DNA of 64,000 nt from Thermodesulfobacteriaceae bacterium (GTDB lineage: Bacteria; Desulfobacterota; Thermodesulfobacteria; Thermodesulfobacteriales; Thermodesulfatatoraceae), in contig WGCA01000054.1 in NCBI GenBank assembly GCA_015494065.1, positions 33,527 to 97,526 on the forward strand, in the 5' to 3' direction. Below are positions 53,912-63,229 of this stretch, one piece after another; positions within the stretch are counted from its first letter, which is position 1; the number at the start of each line of letters is the position of its first letter. The notes under the pieces were generated by a model that did no database searches, was not told the origin of the DNA, and saw only the letters and a program-made list of their open reading frames with translations. The position numbers and the translations under genes were made by a program.

Positions 53912-55783
53912 TCAGGAAAGCCAGTGGGCCAGTTTTTGGGCCAGTTCTTTGCGGGTAATTGGTTTGGCAAGGAAACCGTCAAAGCCGGCCTGTTGGGCCT
54001 CTTTTTCTATGTCGCTAACTACGTGGGCGGTGAGGGCGAAGATAACCCCCCGGTATCCTTCCTGGCGCAGACGTCTAGTAACCTCAAGCCCGTCCAGCCC
54101 GGGCATGCGGATATCAAGAAGGAGAAGGTCAAATTCTTTCTCACGGGCCAGGCGAAAGGCCTCAAAGCCGTCACTGGCCACCTCTACCTCAAAACCCAAC
54201 TTCTCCAGAGCTTTGCGAAAGTAGAGCTGGTTGACAGGGTTGTCTTCAGCGAGAAGGACCCGCCCCGTAAATTTCTTCGGGGAAAGTTCTTTTGAGGCTT
54301 TAGAGGAGGCCAATTTCAGAGGAACTTCCAGGTGAAAGGTGGCCCCATGCCCCTTCCCCTTGCTTTCGGCCCAGAGTTTCCCTCCCAGGATTTTGGCCAG
54401 CCTCTGGGCGATGGCCAGCCCCAAGCCCGCGCCGGCGTACGGCCTTTCAAAGGTTTCCTCCAGTCTTTCAAAGGGGACGAAGATATTTTCCAGTTGGTCG
54501 GGTTGGATCCCTTCCCCCGTGTCTCTTACACTGATCCTGGTCCAGTAAAAATCGGGGTTTTTTCTCAAGACCTTGACTTCAAGGCTTATTTCTCCTTCTT
54601 GGGTGAATTTGACGGCGTTACTAAGGAGATTGATGATGATCTGTTTTAGTTTGCCAGGATCGCCCACAAAAAGGGGAAGCCTATCCGGTAGGATCAAGCG
54701 GCCCTCAAGGCCCTTGCGGGAAAGGGTCGGTTTGAAAAGGGCCAGACATTCTTCTACCAGGCCTTTCAGATCAAAGGTCTCTTCTTTTATTTCCGGGGCC
54801 CCGACTTCGTATCGTGCGAAATCAAGGGTCTGATTGAACAGTTCGTTTAAGTTTTTAAGGGCGATGGTCAGGTTTTTTAGCAGTTGGCGTTGTTCTTCGT
54901 TAAGAGGGCCTTCTTTCAAAAGTTCTACCATGCCCAGGGCCGAGGTAATGGGGGTGCGGATTTCGTGGGAGACGTTGGCCAGGAATTCGGTCTTGGCCCG
55001 GCTGGCGCTCTCTGCCCGTCGGGCTTCCAGGCGCCATTGTTCAAGCGTCCCTTCCAGCCTCTTTTGGTATTGGTTAATGCGTTCGATGAGCCGGTTAAAG
55101 GCCTCGATCAATTGTTTTATTTCCGCCGGGGCCTGGATGGCGGGAAACGGCTCCAGTCGGTCTTCTCTTTTTTCTCCCTTTAGGCTTTCGATGTGGTTGG
55201 CCAAACTTATGATAGGCCTGGTCACCAGGTGATGATAAAAATAGATCAGGCCAACCAAAGTTAAGGAAAGCATCAGCCCTGTTAAGACGAAATTAAAAAC
55301 CGTTTTTTGGATGATTTTTTGGTACGGGCTATCGTCTATGGCGATTTCCAAAAACCCGATGGTCTCATCGCCTTCTTTGAGGGGATAAGAAACAATCTTT
55401 CCCTTGAGTTGACCAACACTTATTTCGAATTCCTGAGGGGCTTCCTTGACGTCTTTTCCAAGAAGGACATCCAGCTGTCTCAGCTCCTTGTAGATAGAAG
55501 GTTCCTGCCAGTGAACCCTGGCGCCGTTTACGAAATCAAAACGCAAGAGCTCCCCGAGTACCCGTTGGATCTCTTTTTTTATCTTGAATTTCAGCAGGGG
55601 TTTTAAGACCTCAGCGGTGTGGGCGAGCAGGACGTTTAGGTTTTCTTCCCTTTCCCGCAAGAGTTCTTTCTTCAGGGTATGGGCGGCCCAGAAGGTAGCT
55701 CCACAAGTGATAAACAAAGAAAGAATTACGGCGGTGAGCAAGACAAAACGGACGTTAAAGACGTATTTCAAGGGAGACATCAT
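53912..55783 (-). CDS. Hybrid sensor histidine kinase / response regulator receiver
   Basis: 623 residues. TM1 (about 12-32), a periplasmic sensor domain of about 135 residues, TM2 (about 170-190), then a HAMP linker. The HisKA domain has TEFLANVSHEIRTPITSALG (phospho-His) and HATPase_c has INLLSNAVKFT, DTGEGIQPDQL and GAGLGLAIAQRL. A C-terminal receiver has VLLAEDNPVNQ and LLLLDIRMPGLDG (phospho-Asp), with no output domain. It must therefore pass phosphate to an Hpt protein or a separate regulator not seen here. The ATG overlaps the stop of the YfiR-like gene; a TTG 66 bases upstream would lie inside that gene. Confidence 0.92.
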   Translation of the reverse strand: MMSPLKYVFNVRFVLLTAVILSLFITCGATFWAAHTLKKELLREREENLNVLLAHTAEVLKPLLKFKIKKEIQRVLGELLRFDFVNGARVHWQEPSIYKELRQLDVLLGKDVKEAPQEFEISVGQLKGKIVSYPLKEGDETIGFLEIAIDDSPYQKIIQKTVFNFVLTGLMLSLTLVGLIYFYHHLVTRPIISLANHIESLKGEKREDRLEPFPAIQAPAEIKQLIEAFNRLIERINQYQKRLEGTLEQWRLEARRAESASRAKTEFLANVSHEIRTPITSALGMVELLKEGPLNEEQRQLLKNLTIALKNLNELFNQTLDFARYEVGAPEIKEETFDLKGLVEECLALFKPTLSRKGLEGRLILPDRLPLFVGDPGKLKQIIINLLSNAVKFTQEGEISLEVKVLRKNPDFYWTRISVRDTGEGIQPDQLENIFVPFERLEETFERPYAGAGLGLAIAQRLAKILGGKLWAESKGKGHGATFHLEVPLKLASSKASKELSPKKFTGRVLLAEDNPVNQLYFRKALEKLGFEVEVASDGFEAFRLAREKEFDLLLLDIRMPGLDGLEVTRRLRQEGYRGVIFALTAHVVSDIEKEAQQAGFDGFLAKPITRKELAQKLAHWLS

Positions 55784-56346
55784 TCTGTCGGGGCAAAACA
55801 GAATTTTTCTTCTACTAACTTGGGAAATTTTAACCCTAAACCGGGCCAAATTTTAGGGTTAACCACGATACAGGCCCGCCGGCGTTCCAGGTCAAGCGAA
55901 AGGGCCAACCCCATGGGAATCAGTTCCGGGAGGTGGGAGACGGTAAGGATTTTTTTGCGGGCGGCCAGGGCGAGCAATTCTTTCAAGTTGGGCACCGGTC
56001 CGGCCACGTAAAAGACCTTGAAATCAGCTTTTTGCAGTAATTCTTTGGCCTTGAAGCCGTCGCTAACCCAATACACTACAAATTCGTCTTTATCGGCGAA
56101 GAAGTCCTTTATCGTCTGGTTGACAATGTTCTGGTCCTGAAAGGCCGTTTTGGTTCTGGGCAAAAGGACCAAAATTTTTAAAGGAGATTGGTTTTTCAGG
56201 TGCTCTTCCAGTTTTAAGAGGCGTACCAGCAGGGACAGGGTAAGGCGGGCCTTCTGAGATTCGATGGTGACCAGGGTCCGGGCCGAAATTTCGGGGGGTA
56301 ACAAGAGGAAGGCAACCCAAAATATGAAGACTACCTTTTTCGTCAC
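55780..56346 (-). CDS. YfiR-like (DUF4154) periplasmic protein
   Basis: 188 residues. An N-terminal signal segment (VVFIFWVAFLLLPPEISA) is followed by an alpha-beta domain with YWVSDGFKAKELLQKADFKV, ILTVSHLPELIPMGLALSLDL and a C-terminal FPKLVEEKF, the DUF4154/YfiR pattern. YfiR itself is a periplasmic regulator of a c-di-GMP cyclase. Here it sits between a TonB receptor and a hybrid kinase, so it probably modulates the kinase. GTG at 56346 was chosen because the AAGGG overlapping the receptor stop is eight bases upstream. Confidence 0.75.
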   Translation of the reverse strand: MTKKVVFIFWVAFLLLPPEISARTLVTIESQKARLTLSLLVRLLKLEEHLKNQSPLKILVLLPRTKTAFQDQNIVNQTIKDFFADKDEFVVYWVSDGFKAKELLQKADFKVFYVAGPVPNLKELLALAARKKILTVSHLPELIPMGLALSLDLERRRACIVVNPKIWPGLGLKFPKLVEEKFCFAPTE

Positions 56347-56357
56347 GTCCAAAGCCC

Positions 56358-58409
56358 TTAAAAACGCAGCCGCACCCCGACCTCTAGATACCGGCCATTT
56401 TCGCGGTAATCTTCAGGTATCCCTCCCAAAGAAGAGGGGTACCGAATGTCATCATCAAAAAGATTGGTGGCTCCGAACCACAGGGTCAGCCGGGGGGTTA
56501 GGTGGTAACGTACCTTTAGGTTGACGTTGGTGTAACCTTCCAGTTTGTCCCGGGGGTCTGGGATATAAAGGTCTTTTCCCCGCACGGGGTTATATTTTTC
56601 CCGCCACCTAGGGCCCACGTAATTCAGACCGAGATTGATTTCCAAAGGGAAGTGGCCGAAAGTGTAGGAGATGATACCCCCGGCCAGCACGTTGGCCACG
56701 TATGGGCGGGGTTCGTCAAATTCGTTTTCCCCCCACTGGTAGCTGCCGTACAGGTAGATATCCCAGTGTAGCCCACGGTAGTGGTAAGAGAGCTCTCCAC
56801 CCCAGACGTCTTCGTCTCCTCCCTGCTGATAAGTCCATCCTCCGATACCAACGGGGTTCCGCCGGCCAAGGACGTCTTTTAACCACATACGGAAAAGGCT
56901 CAAGCTCAACCGGTGCCCAGGTTTGGGTTTCCAAATAAAGACCGTTTCCAGCGAGTCCAGTTTTTCAGGGTCAAGGTCGGGGTTGCCACTTACCAAGGGG
57001 GCGTGGTTGTCATAGAGGGCGTCGAGATCCGGGATACGGAAGCCGTGGCCGTAAATAAATTTGGCGATGAACCGGTTGGAAAAACGGTGTATCCAGACAA
57101 ATCTCGGGCTTAGTTGGCCCTTAAAACCGTTATATTTATCGAACCTCAGACCCAAATTTAACTCGTTTTTAGCGGAAAGTTCCCATTGATCCTGGATATA
57201 GACCGCCCACATCCTTTCCGTCCTGATGAACCAGGGGCTGTGCTGGCGCTCAAGGTAGGGCAGGGGCCGGAAGTCTGGCAGGCTCCGGTTCGCCTTCAAG
57301 CCGGCAGAACGGATGCCGTTTTCCAAAAATTCCATCCCCAGCCGCAGGTGATGTGGGCGGGTGTGGGTGTCCAGGTAAAAACCGTAAACCAGCTCCCTCA
57401 ACCGGCCCTTTTCTGAGGCCAGGGTGGGCAGATCGTACGGGTCAGGAAACCGGAGCAGGAATCTTCTGACCGGAGGAATCTCCTGGCTGGCGGGGTGAAA
57501 GACGTAAAAAGTCCCGTAATCCAGGATGTTTTGGCGCCAGTTGAGGTAAAAATGGCCGGAGGTTTGAGAATTCAGTTTGACTTGGTAGGTTATCTGGCCT
57601 CCAAGCTGCTTGTAATCGTTTTCCGGGTCGTTGCTACGGCCCAAACGGTCTGAAAGACCGTAATAGTGGGAAAGCATCACGTGAAAGCGAAAGAACTTGA
57701 GGCCCAGCTGGCGGTAGCGGAGTCTGAATTCTTGCCAGTCTGTATCCTGGTGGGTATCGACCTGACCAGGGATGCCAGCGGCGTCTTTGACGTGAAAGTG
57801 GTCTCCATTGGTCTTACTCCCTCCGGCACTGAATTGGAACTCCCAATCTCCCTTTATAAAACCCCCGGAGACGAAACCCCGGCCGCTGTCAAAATGACCG
57901 AGTGCCCCACCGATTTCCCCGGCGTTGTCCCAGCGCCGAGGCACCAGGTTGATCACCCCTCCCACGGCGTAAGAACCGTAAACCGCCGAGGATGGTCCCC
58001 GCGAGATCTCGATGCGTTCGAGGATGTCTACCGGCAAGGCCCCGACAAAACTCAGGGCGCGCCTTAAAAGGAGATGGTTCAGCGGTTGCCCGTCCCAGAG
58101 GATTAGTACCCGGCGGTCTGAATAATTGCCCCGAACAATCAGATGATAGGTGCCGTTGTTTTCGCGGATGACCTCAAGCCCCGGCACAAAGCGCAAAAGC
58201 TCTGCGATGGTGGTGGCCCCGCTACGCTCTATCATCTGGCGGTTGAAAACGGTAAAGGAGGAGGGAATTTGGTCGAGGTTAAGTTTGCTTATGGTGGCGG
58301 CTTCGGTGGCCTGGTCTAAGAGGACCTCAAGTTCAGGCAGAGTGTCATCAGCTTGTAACGGGCCCCCAAGAAGGTACCAAAAAATAAGCCCTACCAGGAG
58401 GAGAGACAA
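56358..58409 (-). CDS. TonB-dependent outer-membrane receptor
   Basis: 683 residues. A signal peptide (LLLVGLIFWYLLGGPLQA) is followed by a plug domain (IPSSFTVFNRQMIERSGATT, VLILWDGQPLN, VDILERIEISRGPSSAVYGS, GGVINLV) and a 22-strand-type barrel ending in an aromatic residue (GVRLRF). Start TTG with AGGGG six bases upstream. It brings in a ligand such as a siderophore, metal complex or glycan, or acts as a sensor for the downstream YfiR-like/kinase pair. The substrate is not evident. The gene follows the aminotransferase by ten bases. Confidence 0.93.
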   Translation of the reverse strand: MSLLLVGLIFWYLLGGPLQADDTLPELEVLLDQATEAATISKLNLDQIPSSFTVFNRQMIERSGATTIAELLRFVPGLEVIRENNGTYHLIVRGNYSDRRVLILWDGQPLNHLLLRRALSFVGALPVDILERIEISRGPSSAVYGSYAVGGVINLVPRRWDNAGEIGGALGHFDSGRGFVSGGFIKGDWEFQFSAGGSKTNGDHFHVKDAAGIPGQVDTHQDTDWQEFRLRYRQLGLKFFRFHVMLSHYYGLSDRLGRSNDPENDYKQLGGQITYQVKLNSQTSGHFYLNWRQNILDYGTFYVFHPASQEIPPVRRFLLRFPDPYDLPTLASEKGRLRELVYGFYLDTHTRPHHLRLGMEFLENGIRSAGLKANRSLPDFRPLPYLERQHSPWFIRTERMWAVYIQDQWELSAKNELNLGLRFDKYNGFKGQLSPRFVWIHRFSNRFIAKFIYGHGFRIPDLDALYDNHAPLVSGNPDLDPEKLDSLETVFIWKPKPGHRLSLSLFRMWLKDVLGRRNPVGIGGWTYQQGGDEDVWGGELSYHYRGLHWDIYLYGSYQWGENEFDEPRPYVANVLAGGIISYTFGHFPLEINLGLNYVGPRWREKYNPVRGKDLYIPDPRDKLEGYTNVNLKVRYHLTPRLTLWFGATNLFDDDIRYPSSLGGIPEDYRENGRYLEVGVRLRF

Positions 58410-58419
58410 AAGCTACCCC

Positions 58420-59622
58420 TTAAGTAAGTTTGGCCAAGGCTTCTCCTATCCGAGCCACCCCTTTTATGATTTCTTCATCGGCGTTGGCAAAAGAGATCCT
58501 TAAAGCGCGGTCCTCGCCAAAAGCCACCCCCGGGACCGTGGCCACCCGGGCCTCTTCGAGAAGGTAGTCCCCCATGCTGAGGGAGTCTTTGATTTCCTGC
58601 CCGGCAGGGGTCCGGCGCCCGTAGTAGGCCGAAAAATCTACAAAGGCGTAAAAGGTTCCCCGGGGCCTAGGGAGTTTCAGTCCCGGGATCTGGTTTAATT
58701 TCTCATACAAAAGCTCCGCTCGCCTTTTAAAGGCCACACACATTTCAGAGATACAGTCTTGAGGACCGGTAAGCGCCGCCAAGGCGGCTTTTTGGGCGAT
58801 GGAAGTGGCGTTTGAAGTGCTCTGCCCCTGGATACGCGCCACCGCACTTATTACCTCTTTGGGGCCCACCGCCCAGCCGATGCGCCAGCCAGTCATGGCG
58901 TAGGTTTTGGAGACCCCGTTTACCATTATGGTCTGGTCCCTCAACGCCGGGGCTACGCTCAGAATATTTTCCGGGCCTTTGCCGTCAAAACGTAACTTGT
59001 CGTAAATGTCGTCCGAGATCACCCAGAGGTCGTTTTTTTGGCACAGTTCAGCTACCCCGGCCAGAAATTCGCTGGAATAGATCTGCCCGGTGGGGTTGGA
59101 AGGGCTATTTAAGATGATCCCCTTGGTCTTGGCGGTAATAGCCCCCGCCAGGGCCTCAAGGGCCGGTTCAAAGTCTTTTTCCAGGGTTGAGGGCACGATC
59201 ACCGGTTTGGCCCCGGCTAGTTCCACGATGGGAGGGTAAGAGACCCAGTAGGGAGCCAGCACCAGTACCTCGTCTCCTGGATCAAAGAGGGCCTGAGCCA
59301 AATTAAAGAGGGCCTGTTTGGCCCCACAACTGACCACGGTTTCTTCCGAGGTGTAGGTGAGGCCGTAGTCCCTTTTGATCTGGGCGCAGATGGCCTCTCT
59401 CAATTCGGGAATGCCTGCCACCGGGGTGTATCTGGTAAAGCCCTCTTTTATGGCTTCAATAGCCGCGGCCTTGATGTGTTCGGGGGTGTCAAAATCTGGC
59501 TCACCGGCAGAAAGGTTTACCACGTCTACCCCCTGGGCCCGCAAACTTTTGGCCTTGGCGTTAATGGCCAGGGTAGCGGAAGGTTTGAGTTGTTGGACGC
59601 GGTCAGCCATTTTTCTTTTCAC
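58420..59622 (-). CDS. PLP-dependent aminotransferase (aspartate aminotransferase type)
   Basis: 400 residues, fold type I. Motifs: VNLSAGEPDFDTPEHIKAAA, a PLP-binding SNPTGQIYS, the Schiff-base Lys in GVSKTYAMTGWRIGWAVG, and a C-terminal Arg (DRALRISFANA) that holds the substrate carboxylate. It makes aspartate or glutamate family amino acids. Start GTG at 59622 with AAAGGAGG seven bases upstream; the ATG four codons later has none. Overlaps truA by 20 bases. Confidence 0.94.
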   Translation of the reverse strand: MKRKMADRVQQLKPSATLAINAKAKSLRAQGVDVVNLSAGEPDFDTPEHIKAAAIEAIKEGFTRYTPVAGIPELREAICAQIKRDYGLTYTSEETVVSCGAKQALFNLAQALFDPGDEVLVLAPYWVSYPPIVELAGAKPVIVPSTLEKDFEPALEALAGAITAKTKGIILNSPSNPTGQIYSSEFLAGVAELCQKNDLWVISDDIYDKLRFDGKGPENILSVAPALRDQTIMVNGVSKTYAMTGWRIGWAVGPKEVISAVARIQGQSTSNATSIAQKAALAALTGPQDCISEMCVAFKRRAELLYEKLNQIPGLKLPRPRGTFYAFVDFSAYYGRRTPAGQEIKDSLSMGDYLLEEARVATVPGVAFGEDRALRISFANADEEIIKGVARIGEALAKLT

Positions 59623-60382
59623 GGGTGGGCCTCCTTTGGTCGTAAACTACTTCTTTCAAAAATAAGCCTTGAGGAGGGGCAGGCGGGGGGGCCAGACTGC
59701 GGTCTTTGGCTTCCAAGATAGCGGCCAATTCTTCCGGGCTAAGCTTGCCGAGCCCCACTTCCACCAAGGCCCCTACGATATTTCTTACCATATAGCGCAA
59801 AAAGCCCCGGGCTGAAATCTCAAATCTGAGCATACCCGCTATCCCAACCGCGCGTTTCAACTCGGCCCGGAAGACCGTACGGACGGTGGTCTTGATATCG
59901 GATCCTGTTTTGCGAAAACTGGCAAAATCCTTCTGGCCCACAAAGAGCGGCAGACAAGCCTTCATGGCCTCGAGGTCGAGTTTCTGGGGGACCCACCAGG
60001 AATAGAGACGCCAGATGGGGTTACGGATGGGGTGGTTGTAAATCTGGTAAAAATAGGTCTTATAACGGGCGTCATATTGGGCGTTAAATTTGATCGGGAC
60101 CTCTTCTATCTTAACGATGGCGATATCTTTGGGCAAAAGGGCGTTTAAGGCCCGCTGCAAGGTGGCGGTATCCAGTTTAGCGGTAGTGAGAAAATTGGCC
60201 ACCTGGCCCAAAGCGTGGACCCCGGCGTCGGTGCGCCCGGCGGCCCGGAGCTTGACCCGGTGCCCCACGATGCGGGCGATGGTCTCTTCCAGTACTCCCT
60301 GGACGGTGGGGCCTACTTTTTGACGCTGCCAGCCCAAATAGTTGGTGCCGTCGTAAGCGATGGTGAGTTTTAGGTTGCGCAT
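59603..60382 (-). CDS. truA: tRNA pseudouridine synthase A
   Basis: 259 residues. Converts U38-40 of the tRNA anticodon stem to pseudouridine. Motifs: LTIAYDGTNYLGWQRQ, the catalytic Asp in AAGRTDAGVHALGQVANF, and ISARGFLRYMVRNIVGALVEVG. Length is normal. It follows argC with one base between. Confidence 0.96.
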   Translation of the reverse strand: MRNLKLTIAYDGTNYLGWQRQKVGPTVQGVLEETIARIVGHRVKLRAAGRTDAGVHALGQVANFLTTAKLDTATLQRALNALLPKDIAIVKIEEVPIKFNAQYDARYKTYFYQIYNHPIRNPIWRLYSWWVPQKLDLEAMKACLPLFVGQKDFASFRKTGSDIKTTVRTVFRAELKRAVGIAGMLRFEISARGFLRYMVRNIVGALVEVGLGKLSPEELAAILEAKDRSLAPPPAPPQGLFLKEVVYDQRRPTREKKNG

Positions 60383-60383
60383 C

Positions 60384-61421
60384 TTAGGGAAACAGAGGCC
60401 GTTTGCTAAGTCCCGTCTCTTCCGGCAACCCGAACATGAGGTTCATGTTCTGGACGGCCTGCCCGCTGGCCCCCTTGACCAGGTTGTCAATGGCTGAAAC
60501 CAGAATGAGGCGCCCGGTGCGCGGGTCATATTTGAGGCCTATCAGACAGAGGTTGGTCCCGCGGACGTGAGCGGTGTTGGGGAATTGGCCGGGGGGTAAA
60601 ATTTTTACAAAAGAACTGGAGGCATAATAGGACCGAAGGGCCTCAAAGAAGACCTGCTCGTTTTCGGTTTGGGCCTGCGCGTAGACCGTGGCCAAAATAC
60701 CCCGGTTCATGGGGACCAGGTGGGTGGTAAAGTTGACCACTATTTTCCTTTGGGCTGCCAGAGAAAGCTCCTGTTCTATCTCCGGGGTGTGCCGGTGGGT
60801 GGCCACGTTATAGGCGCAGAAATCTTCGTTTACCTCACAATAAATAAGCCTTAATTTGGCGCTTCGCCCCGCTCCAGAGACCCCGCTTTTGGCGTCAATA
60901 ATGAGGCCTTCTGGAGCAATAAGCCCTTCCTTGAGCAGGGGAATTAGGGGAAGAAGGCTTGCGGTAGGATAACAGCCCGGGTTGGCCACCAGGTTGGCCT
61001 TGCGGATCTCTTCCCGGTGGATTTCTGTCAATCCGTAGACCGCCTCTGACAGCAAATCCGGGGCCTGGTGGGCCAACTTGTACCAGGATTCATATACCTT
61101 AGGGTCCTTAAGCCTGAAATCGGCGGAAAGGTCAATAACCCGGACGCCTGCTTTCCTTAAGGCCTTGGCCGTTTGGGCGGCTGCCCCGTGGGGTACGCAA
61201 AGAAAGGCCAGTTCAGCCTTTTCAGCCAGCAGGTCAGGTTCAGGAGGAGTAAAGACGAGCTCCCCGCAGGCGTCTTCAAAGGGAAAGATTTCTTTGATCT
61301 TTTTTCCGGCCTCTTTACGGGACGTGACGCAGGTGATTTCAGCCTGAGGGTGGTGGGCCAGGATTCTCAACAATTCAAGGCCGGTATAACCGGTGGCACC
61401 AACGATAGCTACCTTAGGCAT
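60384..61421 (-). CDS. argC: N-acetyl-gamma-glutamyl-phosphate reductase
   Basis: 345 residues, third step of arginine synthesis (NADPH-dependent). Motifs: VAIVGATGYTGLELLRIL (nucleotide fold), FLCVPHGAA, the catalytic Cys in ANPGCYPTAS, DAKSGVSGAGR and TTHLVPMNRGI. Start ATG at 61421 with GGGGG upstream; a TTG one codon earlier is less likely. The other arg genes are not in the window. Confidence 0.96.
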   Translation of the reverse strand: MPKVAIVGATGYTGLELLRILAHHPQAEITCVTSRKEAGKKIKEIFPFEDACGELVFTPPEPDLLAEKAELAFLCVPHGAAAQTAKALRKAGVRVIDLSADFRLKDPKVYESWYKLAHQAPDLLSEAVYGLTEIHREEIRKANLVANPGCYPTASLLPLIPLLKEGLIAPEGLIIDAKSGVSGAGRSAKLRLIYCEVNEDFCAYNVATHRHTPEIEQELSLAAQRKIVVNFTTHLVPMNRGILATVYAQAQTENEQVFFEALRSYYASSSFVKILPPGQFPNTAHVRGTNLCLIGLKYDPRTGRLILVSAIDNLVKGASGQAVQNMNLMFGLPEETGLSKRPLFP

Positions 61422-61440
61422 CAAACCCCCGCGCCGTAAT

Positions 61441-61466
61441 GAAAAGAGAGGGCTTTGGCCCCCTCT
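61441..61466 (-). terminator. Terminator of the rplM-rpsI operon
   Basis: A nine-bp stem (AGAGAGGGC with GCCCCCTCT, one G-U pair on the RNA) and a four-base loop is followed on the minus strand by TTTTC. It lies 15 bases after the rpsI stop. Confidence 0.8.
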
Positions 61467-61480
61467 TTATTTTGTCCGAC

Positions 61481-61882
61481 TTACCGTTTGGAGTATTGCT
61501 GACCCCGTCTGGCCCCTCTAAGGCCATATTTCTTTCTCTCTTTGACCCGGGCGTCCCGGGTAAGAAAGCCGGCCTTCTTGAGGGAAGGACGCAGCTCTTC
61601 GTTATAAATAACCAGGGCCCGGGCTATGCCGTGGCGAATGGCTTCGGCCTGGGCGGATTTGCCGCCACCTTTTACCGTGCAAATTATGTCAAATTTGCCT
61701 AGGGTACCCGTTACGTTGAAGGGCTGTTCTACCACGTGGCGCGCCACGATGGTGTCTGCAAAATATTCGTCAAAATCCTGGTCGTTTACCCGGTATTGGC
61801 CGGTGCCGGGCATGATCCACACCCGGGCGATGGCCGTCTTACGTTTGCCGGTGGCGTAGAATCTGTTTTTGGTCTCAGCCAT
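61481..61882 (-). CDS. rpsI: 30S ribosomal protein S9
   Basis: 133 residues: NRFYATGKRKTAIARVWIMP at the N-terminus, INDQDFDEYF-like segment, GGGKSAQAEAIRHGIARALV, and the conserved basic tail KYGLRGARRGQQYSKR, which reaches into the ribosomal P site. Twelve bases after rplM. Confidence 0.97.
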   Translation of the reverse strand: MAETKNRFYATGKRKTAIARVWIMPGTGQYRVNDQDFDEYFADTIVARHVVEQPFNVTGTLGKFDIICTVKGGGKSAQAEAIRHGIARALVIYNEELRPSLKKAGFLTRDARVKERKKYGLRGARRGQQYSKR

Positions 61883-61894
61883 TTTTCCACCCTC

Positions 61895-62338
61895 TTAAAG
61901 GTCTAAAGGTTTTGGGTTTTGGGCCTGGTGGGGATGCGTCTCCCCGGCGTAAATCTTAAGCTTTTTGAGCATCTTGCGCCCCAGCCGGTTTTTGGGGAGC
62001 ATCCGTTTTACCGCCAGCCTCAAAAGTTCTTCAGGTTTGGTCTCAAGCATTTTGCGGGCCGGGGTAAGTTTTAACCCGCCCATATAGCCCGAGTGACGCC
62101 AGTAAAGTTTTTTATCGAGTTTGCGCCCGGTAAGACGGATCTTGTCGGCGTTAATGACCACGATAAAGTCACCGGCGTCTACGTGGGGGGTAAAATCAGG
62201 CCGGTGTTTGCCCCGTAAACGGTGCGCAAGGCGGCTTGCCAGACGCCCTAAAACCTTACCTTTGGCGTCTACCACGTACCAGTTTCGTTTTACCTCTTCT
62301 TTTTTGAGCATCGGGGTCTGTGAAGTAAATATAGCCAT
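61895..62338 (-). CDS. rplM: 50S ribosomal protein L13
   Basis: 147 residues: [54 protein letters not shown] and [20 protein letters not shown] are L13 signatures. First gene of the rplM-rpsI operon. About 100 bases upstream hold its leader; I see no clear attenuator. Confidence 0.97.
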   Translation of the reverse strand: MAIFTSQTPMLKKEEVKRNWYVVDAKGKVLGRLASRLAHRLRGKHRPDFTPHVDAGDFIVVINADKIRLTGRKLDKKLYWRHSGYMGGLKLTPARKMLETKPEELLRLAVKRMLPKNRLGRKMLKKLKIYAGETHPHQAQNPKPLDL

Positions 62339-62437
62339 CTCCTTCCTCCGCTAAATCGGCTCCGTTTGTTTAAAAGAAACCCTGGCCTTTGTCAAGGAAA
62401 GCGCTAAAAAATTTAACCCGTTGCGCACAGATTGCAA

Positions 62438-63229
62438 TCATTCTCCGATCTTGGGGATGCTGCCGCGCACCAAAGCCCCACGGTAAACCTTAAGGAATAA
62501 GAGGTAGCTGGTCACAAGATATAAAAGGTTCAGCCAGGTGGCTTTGAGGATCAGGACGGGGTGGATGACCCTCTCCAGCAAGAGGGCACGCATCCCTTCA
62601 AAGACGTAAGAGGCCGGGACCAGGGCGGCGATTTTTTGGAGCCAGGGCGGCAGGATCTCTACCGGATAAAAAACGGCGGAAACCGGTAAAAAGAGGAGGG
62701 CCAGGGCCCAGGCCAAAATTTCTGCTTCCTGACCGAAGCGTAGAATACTGGCCATGGTTACCAGCCCGATGGCCCAGCCCATGGCGCAAAGATTAAGCGT
62801 GAAAAGGAGGAGCCAGAATCCCAGGACCAGGATCTGGAAGCCGAAAAGGAGGGCGGCCAAGGTGCTCATCACGCCAAAGGCTAGGGCCACCTTGACGATA
62901 CTTACCAGGGCAAGTCCAGCGAGATATTCGGAAATTTTGAGGGGTGAGACGAAAAGATTGAGGAGATTGCGGGCCCAGATGTCCTCCAAAAAGGAGACGG
63001 AAAGCCCTTGTTGGGCCCGCAAAAGGATGTTCCACAGGATAAGCCCTCCGAGGAAAAAGGAGACGTAATGGGGAAGACTCTGGCTGGCCTCTTCCAGATA
63101 GAGGGTGATGAAACCCCAAAGGATCAGGTCCACCGTGGGCCAGTAAAAGGCGTCCAGGATCCGCGTAAAACTGCGGCGGTAGAGATAGAGTTGCCGTAGA
63201 AAGACCGCCCAGATACGTCTTAATTTCAT
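62438..63229 (-). CDS. ABC-2 type transporter permease
   Basis: 263 residues with six transmembrane helices in the ABC-2 layout (LFVSPLKISEYLAGLALVSI, and the region LLFLPVSAVFYPVEILPPWL, which carries the usual P-x-Y-P segment before the last loop). Exports a drug, lipid or polysaccharide precursor with the ATPase encoded upstream. Translation is coupled by an ATGA overlap. Confidence 0.92.
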   Translation of the reverse strand: MKLRRIWAVFLRQLYLYRRSFTRILDAFYWPTVDLILWGFITLYLEEASQSLPHYVSFFLGGLILWNILLRAQQGLSVSFLEDIWARNLLNLFVSPLKISEYLAGLALVSIVKVALAFGVMSTLAALLFGFQILVLGFWLLLFTLNLCAMGWAIGLVTMASILRFGQEAEILAWALALLFLPVSAVFYPVEILPPWLQKIAALVPASYVFEGMRALLLERVIHPVLILKATWLNLLYLVTSYLLFLKVYRGALVRGSIPKIGE

